DNA from: Himantopus leucocephalus | Lineage: Eukaryota; Chordata; Aves; Charadriiformes; Recurvirostridae | DNA length: 64,000 nt | Reading direction: 5' to 3' | NCBI GenBank assembly: GCA_003993805.1 | Contig: RSEF01000002.1 | Span: 69,683,346-69,747,345 of the forward strand | Part shown: in pieces, positions 22,080-34,799 of the stretch | Layout: each line of letters begins with the position of its first letter | How positions within the stretch are numbered: position 1 is the stretch's first letter | Program-made: the position numbers and the translations under genes | Notes under the pieces: generated by a model | Databases searched by the model: none | What the model was told of the DNA's origin: nothing | What the model saw: only the letters and a program-made list of their open reading frames with translations

Positions 22080-22330
22080 TGGTGGTGTGCTATTGTATGT
22101 GACAGCTTTCTGCTAAGAGGAGGGATGGGCAGTTGGCATGAATTATGCTGCATGAATTATCTGCAGCTTCTGTTGTCTTTTATGAATATCTGCATGGCCA
22201 TGAGCATCTAAGTGTTTGCTTCACTTTTTTGACCTGTAAAAGTGGGATTCGTGACTTCCTTGCTTCACACGCCTGGTATTTGTGAGGCTTACTTCGTTAT
22301 CGTTTGCAAAGCTTTTTGAACGTACAAAGC
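22080..22330. promoter_or_regulatory. Regulatory-looking block with duplicated GCATGAATTAT
   Basis: The 11-mer GCATGAATTAT appears at 22136-22146 and 22150-22160, 14 bp apart start to start. It holds POU/homeodomain-type half sites. Close exact copies of a TF-like word are compatible with cooperative binding. A tiny duplication is an equal alternative. Confidence 0.3.
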
Positions 22331-24160
22331 TCTATGCAAATATCAAGTTGCTCACTTACATATACCCAGTAATGTAGGAGCACTTTGGGCAGATAAGGTT
22401 TAATTAGAGATGTGGAATAGTGCAATAACAGTAGGATTTTATATGTCATAGGATATCACTGCCTGTGCTATACATAAATGATGAGGCCAGAAACTACCAT
22501 TGGAATTACCTAATATGGCTGTCCAAGTAACAAGCCATAGGACTGTCCTGTGTTTTTTCCCCTGTTTAAACTACTTCAGTGCTTTACAACTTCTTTTTCA
22601 GTTTGTTTACCTTTGCAGAAAGTCCCCGTACAGGTACAGACATCTGAACAGGAGATTTTAAGCTCTCTGATAATTGATTTGCTTTTCTCAATTATTTCTC
22701 ACTAACCCTACAGAGTTCATGGACCAGAGGTTTAAAACCATTTTACTCCAACATAGAATGCAGAAGAATGCTTTGTCTTTATTTCCAAAGTAAACTTCTG
22801 TGATTAAATCCCATAAGCACCTTTCACGTCAGCAAGATTTAGCCCTGTATTTCTAACAGAAAGGTTTTGAAAGAAGAATCTGAACTTTCTAATACCTGCA
22901 TGGGTCTCCCTCAATGATTCAAATTATGCTTAAAGCAACACCTTGTTTCCTTGGATTTGTGTATTTAATATGGACTTGTCTTTTTTCAGTTGTGCTTCTT
23001 GTATTTTACTGCTTGGGTTGTATTTATTCGACTTTGGAGTATATTCACATAAGGGTATTAAGAGCTGCTGTAGAACTTGTATACTACAAATCATAGGGTC
23101 AAATTCTTGCCCCAAAGAAATCAATGACAAAACCTTCTATAGATTGGAAAGGAATTACGATTTCACCCATTATGTTAGCACGAAAGGGACATTAAAGCAA
23201 TGCTAAAATAAACTGTGGAAGCTTTTGCCTGGTAAGTTTGACTATTTGTTTGGATTCGTGGTCCATTATTCAACTCTAATGACCACTATTTATTTGTTCA
23301 GTCCAATAGTCTAAATTTTTTTGGCACATCCTTATTTTCTTAATGCCCTAAGCCTGAAAAGAGGTACGTGTGTGGTCTTTATTGCCTACATGCAGTTGTG
23401 TGGTCTTTCACACTTATACCAATTTATCTGTTTACTGTATTAAGCCAATCACAAATATCAGAGTTGAGCTAAGGAGCTTACATTTGGCTAGGTAAAACCT
23501 TACTGATCCATGGATTGTTTGGTTTTCCGTGTTATCTGAACCCACCTGCCAGTTGTGAGATTCACAGAAAGTATCTGGATTTTACCTTTTTTTTTGTAAG
23601 CAATTCTCATTAATAAGAATTAATATCAGGAGTAATAACAGCATGACAGTTGTGGTTCCATGTCTGATGCCATGAAATGCCAGCCTCAGTAGCATCATAG
23701 TCTAGCTCCGTGGCCCAGAATTTAAGTGTTAAATATTCAAGATCAGAGGAGCTTTAGTGTTTTGGGCTTAATTACAGCTTTGCTTCGAGCCTCTGGTAAG
23801 AAGCCGTGGGTGAGAGCGCAACTTTAAGAGCCTGCTCCTGTTTTACCTCTTAGCAGTGCATGAGGTAGTTTAGATAGCCTCAACGGGGTATATTTTCACC
23901 TCAATATGCCGTATGAAGATGTAAGGGACAGTTTACAGTTTTGTCCGAATTGTGACACTGTTGTTTAAACCCTTTGTCCCCATATGAAGATGTGTTTATG
24001 CTGCCTTGAAAACACAATAGTGATGCAGGAAAGTGACAGCCCTTTCTTGGCCCATTTTGACATGGTCATCTGGGTTTTATTCCATTGTTCTTTCAGTGGT
24101 GGGATGATTTTTATTTTATTCTTTAAGACAGTTTTTGTGTATGTGACAGCTATAGAAGAG
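22331..24160. other. Non-coding DNA, no recognised element
   Basis: A+T-rich spacer without gene or transposon signals. Overlapping frames of 60-87 codons at 22914-23206 are judged to be chance. Confidence 0.5.
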
Positions 24161-24169
24161 AAATAATTA

Positions 24170-24500
24170 AATCAAATGGAGCAAAATCCAGGCAGATCAC
24201 CCTTTCATCAACCCTACTCCTTGGGTCAGCGCTCCCAGTTTACGAGCCAATCAGGAGAAAAAAAAACCTCTGTGCAAAAGATGCAGGCTTGTTTTGCTTT
24301 GTTTTGTGTACGTGGATAATTCCCTGCAATAAATCTCCCCACACACCATCCCTTTCACTCTCTGATGTTAACAAGACTGGGATCTGCGCGTATACATACA
24401 CACATTGTCTGTCTCGAGCTGGCAACGTCTTGATAAGAGGTTCATTATAATCCACCACTGTCAGAAGCAGTTCTGAAATGATCTGCAAGGCGAAACATCA
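24170..24500. promoter_or_regulatory. Weak candidate conserved non-coding element
   Basis: The sequence is of mixed composition with CCAATCAGG near 24247 (CCAAT-type), several TTAT/ATAA words and few simple repeats. It is less dense in motifs than the 17 kb or 54 kb blocks. Confidence 0.2.
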
Positions 24501-24509
24501 TGTATATAT

Positions 24510-25460
24510 TGAGGTTGGCTTTTTTTTTTTAATTAAATAGGAAAAGTGTCAGGAAACTTTCTTCAAAGGTGCCAGGCAGCTGTTTCTTCTGAGGCATGTT
24601 GTTCTTTTCTTAGGCAGTGGATCTTTGATAACTGTCTCTCAGCACCCTCAGAAGTGTTTTCCAGGTTAGGAGGATGAGAGAGAAGAGATGGCAGTCGTGA
24701 TGCCAGCGGCTGATAAAGCCAGAATGCAGACTAAGCCTTCAGATCAATAGGAATGCAGACGGCTGTAACACCAGACTGCCTGGTGTCAGCTTTAATTTCG
24801 CTTCCTGCGCCGGCTGCACCCAGCTTCCAGCCCTTGGAGTCGGGGGAAACCTCCCGCTGTTCCTCAGGCACCCACCACGCAAGCAAACCGCTCCTAAGCA
24901 CAGGAAAGGGCAGGAAAGCATCTCAGCTACCAGCCGAATACCTGCAGTTGTTCTCCTCCCTCTGGCCTTTACCCCAGGGGTGACCGCGGGTGCTTTTGCC
25001 ATCCTGCCCACTGTTGCTCCAGCATCCGAATGCTTCCCCAGGAGCCTGTACCCCGGCACAGGACACCGAGCTGCCTGGGCACCAGCCACCTAAGGATTTA
25101 GCGCTCTCTCTTCTGATGTCGTACACAGGATAAGATTTTATACCAGTGGATCTGCTGTAATTTTTTGCCGGTGGGGGGACAAGCAGGTTTCAGCTTTAAC
25201 CAGATTTGCAGGGGTTGGCTGTGCAACCAGCTTGGCAGGGCGCGCTGGCCGGTGGCACAGGGTGGCCTGGACCGAGCAGCTGGTGGGAAAGCAGAGCAAG
25301 GCAGGCTGCCCTCAGCACACAGATGTCTTGTTTTGGTGCCACCTGCGGGGTCTAAAACTCCCCCTCACGCACTCACAAGTTGTATATTAAATTACCGTAA
25401 CTCGGGTGTAGCAAGGACTATCTTGACTTCCCCTATGGCTGCAATGCTGTAAAGGCGGGG
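24510..25460. other. G+C-richer non-coding DNA
   Basis: Between about 24740 and 25370 the G+C content rises and a few CpG appear, producing several frames of 60-116 codons. None has a recognisable domain, and CpG density stays below that of the islands listed elsewhere. Confidence 0.45.
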
Positions 25461-27185
25461 ATGAAATGCCTTGTTTTCCCTATTTCTCATGCAAGAGAGG
25501 CTTTGTTTCTGCTCTTTATTAAGCTGTTGGATTTTCAAATCAAGAATGTCATCCAAGATTGGGTTCTAAAGCAGCTAAATACTGAAATGCATTTACAGAA
25601 AGGGTGAGGAAAATCAAGAGAAAGAAGGAAGTCTTTCTTTGAAGTCCAAAATTTTCAGTTTTCAAAAGTTTATAAACCACTTTATTTAACCAACTTTGTT
25701 TATTGAGCATCAAGGGACGTCTGCAGGGAAAACATGCAACACCTGAATTTATAATACAAAACTTAAATAGTGGGAAAATGCAAAAAAGCAGGAGGACACC
25801 CCCCCAGTCCCCAGATCTTCCTGGTTTAATGCTGATACAACTTATATCCCTGCATCTCATGTCTTCCAAATTCCAAGTGGGTGCAGGCATAAGCGTTCTT
25901 TAAATCTATTCTAATTTTACAACTGGTAAGCCTGCTTGTAATCAGCTCAACAAAAGCCCAGCATTCAGGAACCATTCTCCCAGACAGTTCGGGAATTCTG
26001 AATTTGAGCGCAAAATTTGCAGTGTTAGCAAATTTGCTTTTCTTGTTGCTGTTGTATTGGACTCCTGGAAATCATTGATTTCATATTCATGTGTGCATAG
26101 GTATATACATATATAGACATGAACAGTATATATAAAAAATCGAACAGCACCTTGAGGATTTAAGGCCTCTTCCCAGACTTATTGCATATTTTTCGGCATT
26201 CCCCAGCATATAAATGCTAATTTTAAAATCAAATGCATTGCAAATACCTATCCTGTTGTATTTTGGACTCATCTGAACTACAAAAAAGGCGCTTAAATAT
26301 TGAGTTGACTAATATGACAAAAGCATTCACTAGTGGTGAAATAAAACCACAGCGTGATAGCTCTGCTGCCCTGTGAGGGTAGTTGGGGTGGGAGGCAGTT
26401 GACCATACAACAAGCCGACCTCTGTCGCTGTATGTTGTGGTAGGCATCTCAAGAGGGGCATTTCTCCTTATCCAAACTCACTAAGTCCACAGGCAGACAA
26501 GAAACAGCAGAAAGGGAAATGTGAAATTCTCCCATTTACCTGAATGGCTTTTTAAATTTCAAGCACAGTTACAGGTATTTACAGGTGAATATTGTTAACT
26601 GTTTGATTGCTGATCATTTTACTAGGAGCTTTCAACAAATACATTTATTCATTTTGGCCAGTCTTCCCTGAAACTGTTTACCTTTCCAGTCTTGAACCAC
26701 AGAACTTGAACGGGCAGAACAATTCTTGCCAAAAGTTTCTGATTTAGTAAATTGAAGTATTTGCAATTGCTAATTAAAAAGATTAGGGAATAGTTTTCTC
26801 TGCCATCACTACAAATTGTCGCTACAGCACAGGCTCTTTGATTTTTTGTGGGCACTCTATAAAATTTGGTCCAGCAGGAGCAAGGGTAATTTGATTTAAT
26901 AAGCTAGTAAATATTTTTGAAATATGCTTCCTGCAGGTTATAAAAACAGAAGGGTAGAGCCATAACACAGGAAAAGGAAAAATTACGCACATTAAAAAAA
27001 TACTGATTTGGGAAAGAAATCCCTACTGACGTGACCAGAATTCACTAGGAATTTCTGTAAGCTAAAAAACATGTTCCCTTTTATCTGGTGGCAAAGTGCC
27101 TTCCGCAGCAAGGTCCAGGGATCGGGTAGCCTCGAGGACAGCAGATAATAAGCTGTGTGGCTTCTTTTATTGAATGAGCAGAGAA
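25461..27185. other. A+T-rich non-coding DNA
   Basis: I see no element. There is an alternating AT-rich patch at about 26098-26135. The rest is spacer with short chance frames. Confidence 0.5.
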
Positions 27186-27189
27186 GGGG

Positions 27190-27560
27190 GCAAAACAAAT
27201 GGGATAGCTTTCCTTGTCTAATTTGACGTTAATTTTATACTGCCTTTAAACTGATGATTTCCAATGGGCTGACAATTAGATATAGGAATAAATTAAAATG
27301 CATCGTGGAGGGATGCCAAAGTCGGAAGTGGAAGTTAGAAATTTTGGCAGCTGAAGATGTCTCGGCTGTCTTCTAGGACCAAAGACAAAATGAGAGACAT
27401 GCAACCCCAAATTCCCAAGTCACGGAAGCTGGATGCTTCTGCTAAAATAACAGGCAGTGACATCATTAACACTGTTGACATTTAAATTGACATAATTACG
27501 TTCTTGAAGTTAATAACCCATCTGGGTGAATACATGGATGATGCTTACCTCTGGCACTGT
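27190..27560. promoter_or_regulatory. Candidate conserved non-coding element
   Basis: The block has TTTGACGTTAATTTTATAC near 27221, ATCATTAACACTGTTGAC near 27462 and TTGACATAATTACG near 27487. These are spaced ATTA/TAAT cores in DNA with little simple repeat. By texture it may be an enhancer. Confidence 0.25.
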
Positions 27561-27826
27561 GGTTCCATACATAGTGCAGGCTCACATTTGGAGGCCTCCG
27601 TTGGATGTACAGAGTTCTTCAATTTCATCTAATAAAACATGAGAAGCCAAAGCGTGATTCAGCTGCTTGGTGGGGATCCAAAGCAAATTCTCTGGTAAGA
27701 ACATGGTAAGATGTACGTGAGAGCCTGAGGATACCTCTCCTGTAATAAGCACTTGTGTCCGGCTTTGGAAGAATTGAGGTCCACCAATCCCTCGCCTATG
27801 CTTCGTGTGTCCTTGTGGAGCCTAAA

Positions 27827-27844
27827 NCTTTTTTTTTTTTTTTT
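27827..27844. repeat. Single N followed by poly-T
   Basis: One ambiguous base at 27827, one C, and then 16 T. The N probably reflects an unresolved slippage or contig join at the homopolymer. Confidence 0.85.
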
Positions 27845-28175
27845 CTAGTCATCTTATGCCAACCCTGTAGCACTTGTCCTTAGATGCTCACTGCTCTGCC
27901 AAGCATAGGTCAAGATTATGGAGCTCAGGCATCAGAACATTAGCGTTAGCAAAATCTGAAAGTTATTTGGTCAGAATCCTGCCATGCACATTTTGTTCAT
28001 AGTTGGGAAAAATTACCCGGGTTAAGTTATTGCTTTTGGGTAAGGACACAATTAAAGAGGACAGTGTCATTTGGCACCAAGCTGTCCCTTGAAGTGCCTC
28101 TAACAGAGTGATTATTTTGAGCAAATCTGTTTGAAATAAGAGCAGTGATCTTGGCTGTCTCTATCTGTCTGTGAA

Positions 28176-28271
28176 NNNNNNNNNNNNNNNNNNNNNNNNN
28201 NNNNNNNNNNNNNNNNNNNNNNNNNNNNNNNNNNNNNNNNNNNNNNNNNNNNNNNNNNNNNNNNNNNNNNN
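28176..28271. other. Assembly gap (96 N)
   Basis: Ninety-six N interrupt the sequence immediately before the AAGGG repeat. The missing DNA is probably more of the same repeat. The real size may differ from 96 bp. Confidence 0.98.
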
Positions 28272-28328
28272 AAGGGAAGGGAAGGGAAGGGAAGGGAAGG
28301 GAAGGGAAGGGAAGGGAAGGGAAGGGAA
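28272..28328. repeat. (AAGGG)n pentanucleotide microsatellite
   Basis: There are 57 bases of perfect AAGGG repeat, eleven units plus AA, abutting the gap. One strand is pure purine, so the tract may adopt triplex or quadruplex-like forms. This and the G-rich character likely explain the failed assembly. Confidence 0.97.
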
Positions 28329-28329
28329 C

Positions 28330-31300
28330 CCTTTGACTCCTAATAATAACTTATAAATTTTCATTTCAAAATTTTAAAAGTGAAATGGAAGTATTTATTG
28401 TTTCATTTTGAAGTCAGCATTTTTGTTGTAAAATACGCACTTCTTTTTTTTAAATAAGTCAAGACAAAAAATATAACAGGGATTGTTTTTAGGCTTGAGC
28501 AAAATGATTGCAGTCAAACCAACAGAACGTTTTTTTTTCATTAAAAAAAAGTTCAACCTTAGCTGTTTCTTCACTGTCTTTTCAGCATCCCCACCAAGTT
28601 TAAAAATCTGTTCTTTACTGAGCTCTGCCAGTACCCTTCTCTGCATCCCGTTGGGCAAAATAGATGCCAGATCCTAATATGCACCACAACTAGTTTTAAA
28701 AATGATCTCCCAATAGTCTAGATCAAAGTATTAAGAAGAACCACCAAAGCAGCTGGCATATTTAAATTTTTGATCTGAATTTTGGACCAAGCTTCTCTTT
28801 TAAACTGGTGCAGGTAATTTTGGCGCAGTGTTTTCATTCTGCTATAGATGGTTCACACTGACTCAGGAATGCCACATCATCTTGAGCTGATTTGAAATTG
28901 TATATGAAACAAACCCAACCTGTAAATGTTTGCTAATGAGATTTTTGAATGTAATTTTGGAAATCTGCTTGATTTGAGGAATAGTCTGTGACTAGCTGAT
29001 TAGCAGAAAAGTTTTGCATACATGCCTGTGTTAGCGCTCCCTTTCAAAAGAAATGTGTCTATTGCAAGCTGGATCAAGTTTGGGAGATTGCACCTCAGGG
29101 GAGATGGTAGTAATAAGAGATACTTTTCAATATTTGCTGTATCTGGCAAATTGCTAAATTCATGACCACAATTGCAGAAAACCAGCATTAAATAATTTAA
29201 CTTTTTTGTTTGTTTTGTTTTCAGTTTAGCTGGAAACAGTGCAACTTTTATTAGAATGCATGCTTCAGATTATGTCAAGCATTGCTTTACCTGATGAAGA
29301 CACGCTGTTAGGTGAAATGGTCCTGTCTATTAGAAAGGAATTAGGTAATAGTGTTTTACAAGGATGAAGGCATTACGTAATCCTGAAATCTCTTAACACA
29401 TGGACTATCAAAAGGGTCTGCTTTTCTTATCTCATTTGTTGGGGAGGCTGTTTCATATGGAATTAATATTTTCATTTGCTCTGGGTGTGGGCGCATTTTT
29501 TTGTAAAACTTGGTGTCTGTGTGATGACAGAATTTATTTCATTCATTATTATTGCCACATATTGAAGCATTTTATTTCAATTCAGTAGACTATTTTTGTT
29601 TCCATAAATTATCCAGTCTGTTTCTCAAATAAATGATGGGATGGATGCCTCTGGTGTTAAGGAAGATAAAAAGGGAAGGAAAGATATATTTGAGATTACC
29701 TTTAGTGTCATCCAAGTTATTACCTAGCAGTCTGAGAAGAGTTTACAGAAGTGTCTAATAAATATGTTTGGAACAAGCCTGAACTGGAACTAGCAGGGCA
29801 GACAGCAGAGTTGCACATCTAGCTTTTGATTTTACCCATTTCCTCAAAATGCAGATGTATCACTTAGGGCAGAAATCCATCATTTCCCAGTCACTCTCTT
29901 AGTTTATTTTGTGTTGAACAGACAAAAGGCACCATTTTATCTTTTCTGCATAATGTTTAGTGTCCTCGATCACAGCTTGTTGGTGTATCATTGGACTTGC
30001 TCCGTGTTTCCGCTATGAGTTGATGTATCTATTGCCTTTGTTCATACCGTTGTGAGCAGAGAAAGTCCCCCATATTAGATGAACTGGAAGTGGCAATAGA
30101 GAAGATAAAGTTTGTGGTTTTGTTTTGGTGGCACACATAGTTGGGAGACTGGGAAGATCTCTCTTTGAGGGGACCTCAGTGATGTGAGAAGGAGGGTTTG
30201 CATGTGCAAGACTCATAGGGTAGTTTGATGTCATTCTCTCACAGAGTGTCCAGTAGAGGATAGTGGGAGAGGTTTAGCTGGAGCACTCTGAACCAGCCCT
30301 CCGGAACCAGAAGCCATGTGCCTTTACCATCAGTTCAGAGTGGGTTGCCACACAAAAACAAATGAGTGCCCTGCCTGGGAAATGAAAGGAAGCATTGACA
30401 GGGTCAGGAAGTATCAACAAATTGGAGATAGGCAGAGCCAGATGTTTTTTATAAGTTTACCTCATCTTGTCCTGAATCCCGGTACTAGCAATTCCAGGTA
30501 CTAGAACATTTGGTCAACTCCGAAAGAAAGTTAGTTTGCCTATTATGAGAAAAAGAGAAGTCCTCTGGAGCACCTCCAGTGTTCAGGTAAAAGGTTTAAA
30601 ATTCAGATCGTTCTTGGTTTATAACCCTCAAATCAAATTCCAAACACGTCCTTTCATCTATAGTACCAGCAGAACCCAAATGGGAAATTTTTACTATAAC
30701 CGAGATAATGCCTTCCTTTAAAAATCTTGGCTGCAACTGATGGTCTCATTCTTTCTGAAATCCAGTCCTAGGTACAAACATATTGCCCCTTATTTATTTT
30801 CTTAATTATTAGCATTTGCTTCTTTGGAGGAAAGAGGAAGACCACTTTTTCCTTTAATTAAAGAAAAAACTTGAATCACCCAGCAGCCTTACGATGGATT
30901 AACATTACAGCAATTTCACCAGAAAATAGTTTTGAAACCCAGCTTTTCCTTTCTGCTGAGGTGTAGCTGTTGTCTGAGAGATGCTTTACTGGATTTCACA
31001 GACACAAGAACTGCATTGTGAATAGGAGGAGGTAATCTTACCATCCAGGTAAAAGTAACGTGTGACAGGCACACCTGGTGGTACCTGGACCAAACTGCGT
31101 CAACAACCATCTAAATTAACTGTAAGAACTTGGTGTTTGTACATATCCATGAAAATCATACATTCTTCATTTGTTAAAGGGACATTGCCAAGACTGGTCG
31201 TCCTAAAATTAGCTCTCCAGCTGTGTTTTGCTTTGCAGGCACGTGCATGTCTGTTCCGTTCCTGGAAGCAGCTGGGTGTTGAAACCCACAAGAAACCTAC

Positions 31301-31420
31301 TCTGTGTGAAATGCAAAGAGAATATGTGATTTTTCAAGATCCCCTCCCTTTTCTTTTGTTTGTTTTTCCTTGCTTCTCCCATCTCTTTATGATGACCATC
31401 TTTTCTGGCTGAAGACCAGA
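28330..31420. other. Non-coding DNA, no recognised element
   Basis: The stretch is A+T-rich, without genes or transposons that I recognise. A strong polypyrimidine-AG at about 29200-29222 looks like a splice acceptor but opens no credible exon. Confidence 0.5.
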
Positions 31421-34400
31421 ACTGCCTTCAAAGTTTCTCAGTGCTACATTTGCTTAGGGGGTGAGAGCCTGAATGCTGAGGCCCAGTTTTCAGCCATCAG
31501 TCCAACATGCCAGCCACAGACGTAAACTGCACAGCCTCCCCAGAGCATGCTCAGTGTTAATCTCCAGCTTGGATCCACATTTCTCCTTGGCATACAAGTT
31601 CATACCAGCATCTTCCAATTGAATACCCACCTTGATGCTGAGAAGGGAACATGTAACTGGTAGAGGGGGTCATGTGGATTTTATGATTACAGAGGAACTT
31701 ACCAGAAAAGTATTTTTGTTTAGCCTACAGCTTTTCCTCAGAGAAGAGACAAATAGATTTCTTAGACTCAGTAGAGCTGCTTTTTAATGGCATTTTTAGA
31801 CAGCTGCAAAATAATTCTTAACTTCTGGATTTTTACTCCATAGTGCTTGAGCTGTTATGCTTTTACTAATATTTAGAAAAGAGTAACTCCCTTTTCAGTA
31901 TACAACTATGATTTTGAGATACCCTAACCAGTATTGCAGCCATGTCCGTGTCTCCTGGGTGTGCATGGCAGGTGACACCTCCCTTCATACATGCATATTA
32001 GTGAGACTGAGTGCAGGTGGAGGGCAACGTCTGAGGTGGGTAGAGAAGATCTATTGTCCCAGTGTTGCCTTGCTGTGATGGGTTTTCAACTCTTTGTATG
32101 TTCTGAAGGTGTTGAGAAATGAGCATGATCCTGAAAGTGTTATGCAAGACCCAGAGGCTCTCCTTGGAGCTAGTGTAAAGAGTTTCTCTTCTCTCTTCAT
32201 TCCTCTCTAATGAAAATATCTGTGAAGTATCTAAGGCATAGAAGGAACAGAATTTTTCTTTTAAAAGTGGAAGTTATTCAGAATTTCTTCATAATAGAGG
32301 TGGGCCAGGCATGACTGTCACGGGACTTGGTAAAATTAAGCATGATCCAAATTTTGACTGCTGACAGAACTAGGGGAAAAGTAGACAGCTAAAGATGGGT
32401 TGTCAGTAGACCTATTTGCCTTTTGTCTAGCAAAATAGGAGCCAAATTGCACCCTTGACAAAATCTTAGGGTAACTAAATCACTGTGGAGCCAATTGCAA
32501 AGTTCAGTTACACCTTCATGGAAAAGAATAAACATTACGCACCTGTAGACAAAGTACGTGGAAGGTTTTTTCCCTATACTACTCCTGAGTTCACTAAAAG
32601 CTTATCATCTGTTTGCTTAGCTGCTGGTTCAATTTAGGATAATATTTAACTGTCATAGAACCTAACCATTGATGAAACTTTAACTTGAAAATTGGTAACT
32701 CCTATTGCTTCCAGGCGAAATGGAGGAGGATGGCCATCATACATTGTTCTTCAAGTGCTTTACAAATAAATAGTTTTTATGAAAGGCTTGATAAACTATC
32801 TGCTCTGAATGTTATCAAGATGGAGAAAGTGAAGTCAGAGAAATGGTAAATAGCCTGCCCATATCTAGAGGGAGTGTCAGGCTGTGCTTCTACAAGATTG
32901 TAGGGTATCTACTGATAGATGAAAACCACAGGAGCCCTACGATAAAAATTGCTGAACCAGGGTTCGTGTTTGTTCCTGGTTTAAATTTGTTGAAAAGATC
33001 CTGAAGGAGGTAGTTTTCATCTGGACTTTGTGTAATCTCTACTGTCTTGTCTCTGCTTGTCCTTCACTGTGGACCTCCCACAGTCAGCTCCGTGGTCATC
33101 TCATCTGCCCGTTCTTGCCTCCCTTTTTCTTCTGTAGATTCAAAGAATGATCTGTGTTCCTCGATGACCCAGATGTGCCGTCTCCTTTTTTATATGTAAG
33201 CTCAAGTTCCTGCAACAGTCCCTTTTTCACAAAAGTGCAAATCCTATGAGCATCGAACACGGATTTTTGCGTTGTATACCTAGGAATTTTAACAACCTAG
33301 TGCTGAGGCTGAGCTGAGCAAGCATGCAAGAAGTGACTGGTTTCCCCTTTCCCTGTCTGTCACAATCCAAACTGGGCCTGCATGAAAATAAAAGGCCTCA
33401 TAGAAAAAGGATTTTATTCAGCAGGTTCAGATTGGAGTGCCTGAAGTGATGTGATCTATCATGTTATTTTTGTGCACAAGCCTCAGCCCAGACACTGGCG
33501 GGATTTGTGGCTGTTCAGAGTCTGAGCATGGTCTCAGAAGGAAGCAGAGAGCAGTGGTGACGAGTCTGGGACTGCTCCGGTCTGCCAGCATCTCCCCTGC
33601 ACCCCAGGACAGCAGGCAGGTGCCTTCTGGAAGGAGATCCTGCAGCTGAACAACCCCTTTGCTTGGACATGTTTTGCCACTTCCAGCAAGGATGAGTAGT
33701 TGAGGATGACGGCAGGGGCTTTTTGTGGGAGCTGTCCCTCGAAGGGATGAAAGCAGTCGGCAAGGGCAAGCTGAGACTAAGCGAGCAACAGGCTCTTGGA
33801 TGCACTCAGTGCTTTCTCTGCCTCCTTCCTAGGGTTTTTATCTTTTTTGTGGTATGCTGTCAAGTTACAATCACTTTCTCAAAAAACAGATCTAGCATTG
33901 CTGACTAGGGAGCCCTTCTTGGGGACCAAAGTCTCCTTGCAGTGCTCTGCCTCGTTTGCTCTGACCAAGGCAAAGGACTATTGCTCTACAGCCATGTCCC
34001 AGGCTGAGAAGCATATTTCAGCCAGAACTTTATGGCTGCAGTTTCAGGAAACTAAATACAGTTGCTGTAGCAAAGCAGAAGAGTAGTCCTTGCTTACTCT
34101 AATTTTGTGTAGTAGCTTAAAGCTTGCAGGCTTTCCCTTGTCTTTTCAATAATCACCAATTGAACCTTGGCTAGTGCCTTAGGGTTACTGAGCTGCAGCT
34201 AAGGATAATGAACTGTCATCCCCAGACATTGACAGGGGCAGTGGGAATCTGCTGACCTGACATAGTCTGTTGCTCTTGTTCAGGACCTCAGTTTGTCTAA
34301 ACATGTTGTGCATCAGTGGGGCCAGGGCGTGTGGGCTTGGACCCCCTATTTTGGGCTTGGAGGTACTTTTGCAGACCTGATGTGCCACAGATGAGTGTCA

Positions 34401-34680
34401 TAGTGTCACACAGAAGAGTTGCCTGGGAAGAGTCAGAGCAGTAGGCAGCAGGATTGTCAGTCTTGGCTGATCCACATCCTGCTGTGCGTTTGGAGACTGT
34501 GCCAGCACAGCTTGCCTTTGCCTGTAAGTAGCTTTTCTCCACGCTGTTCAGAGCCAATGGCAAAGAAAAAGCTGCTCTTCTGGGGAACACCCTCTCCTGG
34601 GAGCCTGTACGGCAAAAATACCATCACTGTTCTGGACCAGGCAAGGGGCAAGGGGCCAGTGACATGGCAGAGGGAAGTTG
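31421..34680. other. Non-coding DNA, no recognised element
   Basis: Plain sequence whose G+C rises after about 33 kb. Several frames under 100 codons overlap on both strands at 33.4-34.6 kb with no domain signature. Confidence 0.5.
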
Positions 34681-34689
34681 TTTATCTGC

Positions 34690-34769
34690 CTGGAAGGGAA
34701 AACAATAACCCATTATTTTTGCTGTATTTTTANCTGGAAGGGAAAACCCATTATTTTTGCTGTATTTTT
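34690..34769. repeat. Short duplication on both sides of a single N
   Basis: The segment at 34690-34732 is repeated at 34734-34769, with N at 34733 between them. The copies share CTGGAAGGGAAAAC and CATTATTTTTGCTGTATTTT, and the first has about seven extra bases. Duplicated sequence at an N is the signature of overlapping contig ends, or of two alleles, left unmerged. T-rich units of the TATTTTTG type continue to about 34790. Confidence 0.8.
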
Positions 34770-34799
34770 GTATTTTTTGTATTTTTGCTGAAGGAGGGT

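Noticed and set aside
26098..26135. Alternating TA-rich patch as a possible origin or promoter
   Set aside because: It is short and irregular and lies in uniformly A+T-rich DNA without supporting signals.
28171..28364. Open frames through the gap and AAGGG repeat
   Set aside because: They consist of undetermined residues and microsatellite translation.
29200..29222. Splice-acceptor-like polypyrimidine tract ending in CAG
   Set aside because: The sequence after it soon hits stops in the frames checked and no partner donor or exon is visible. T-rich tracts are common in this DNA.
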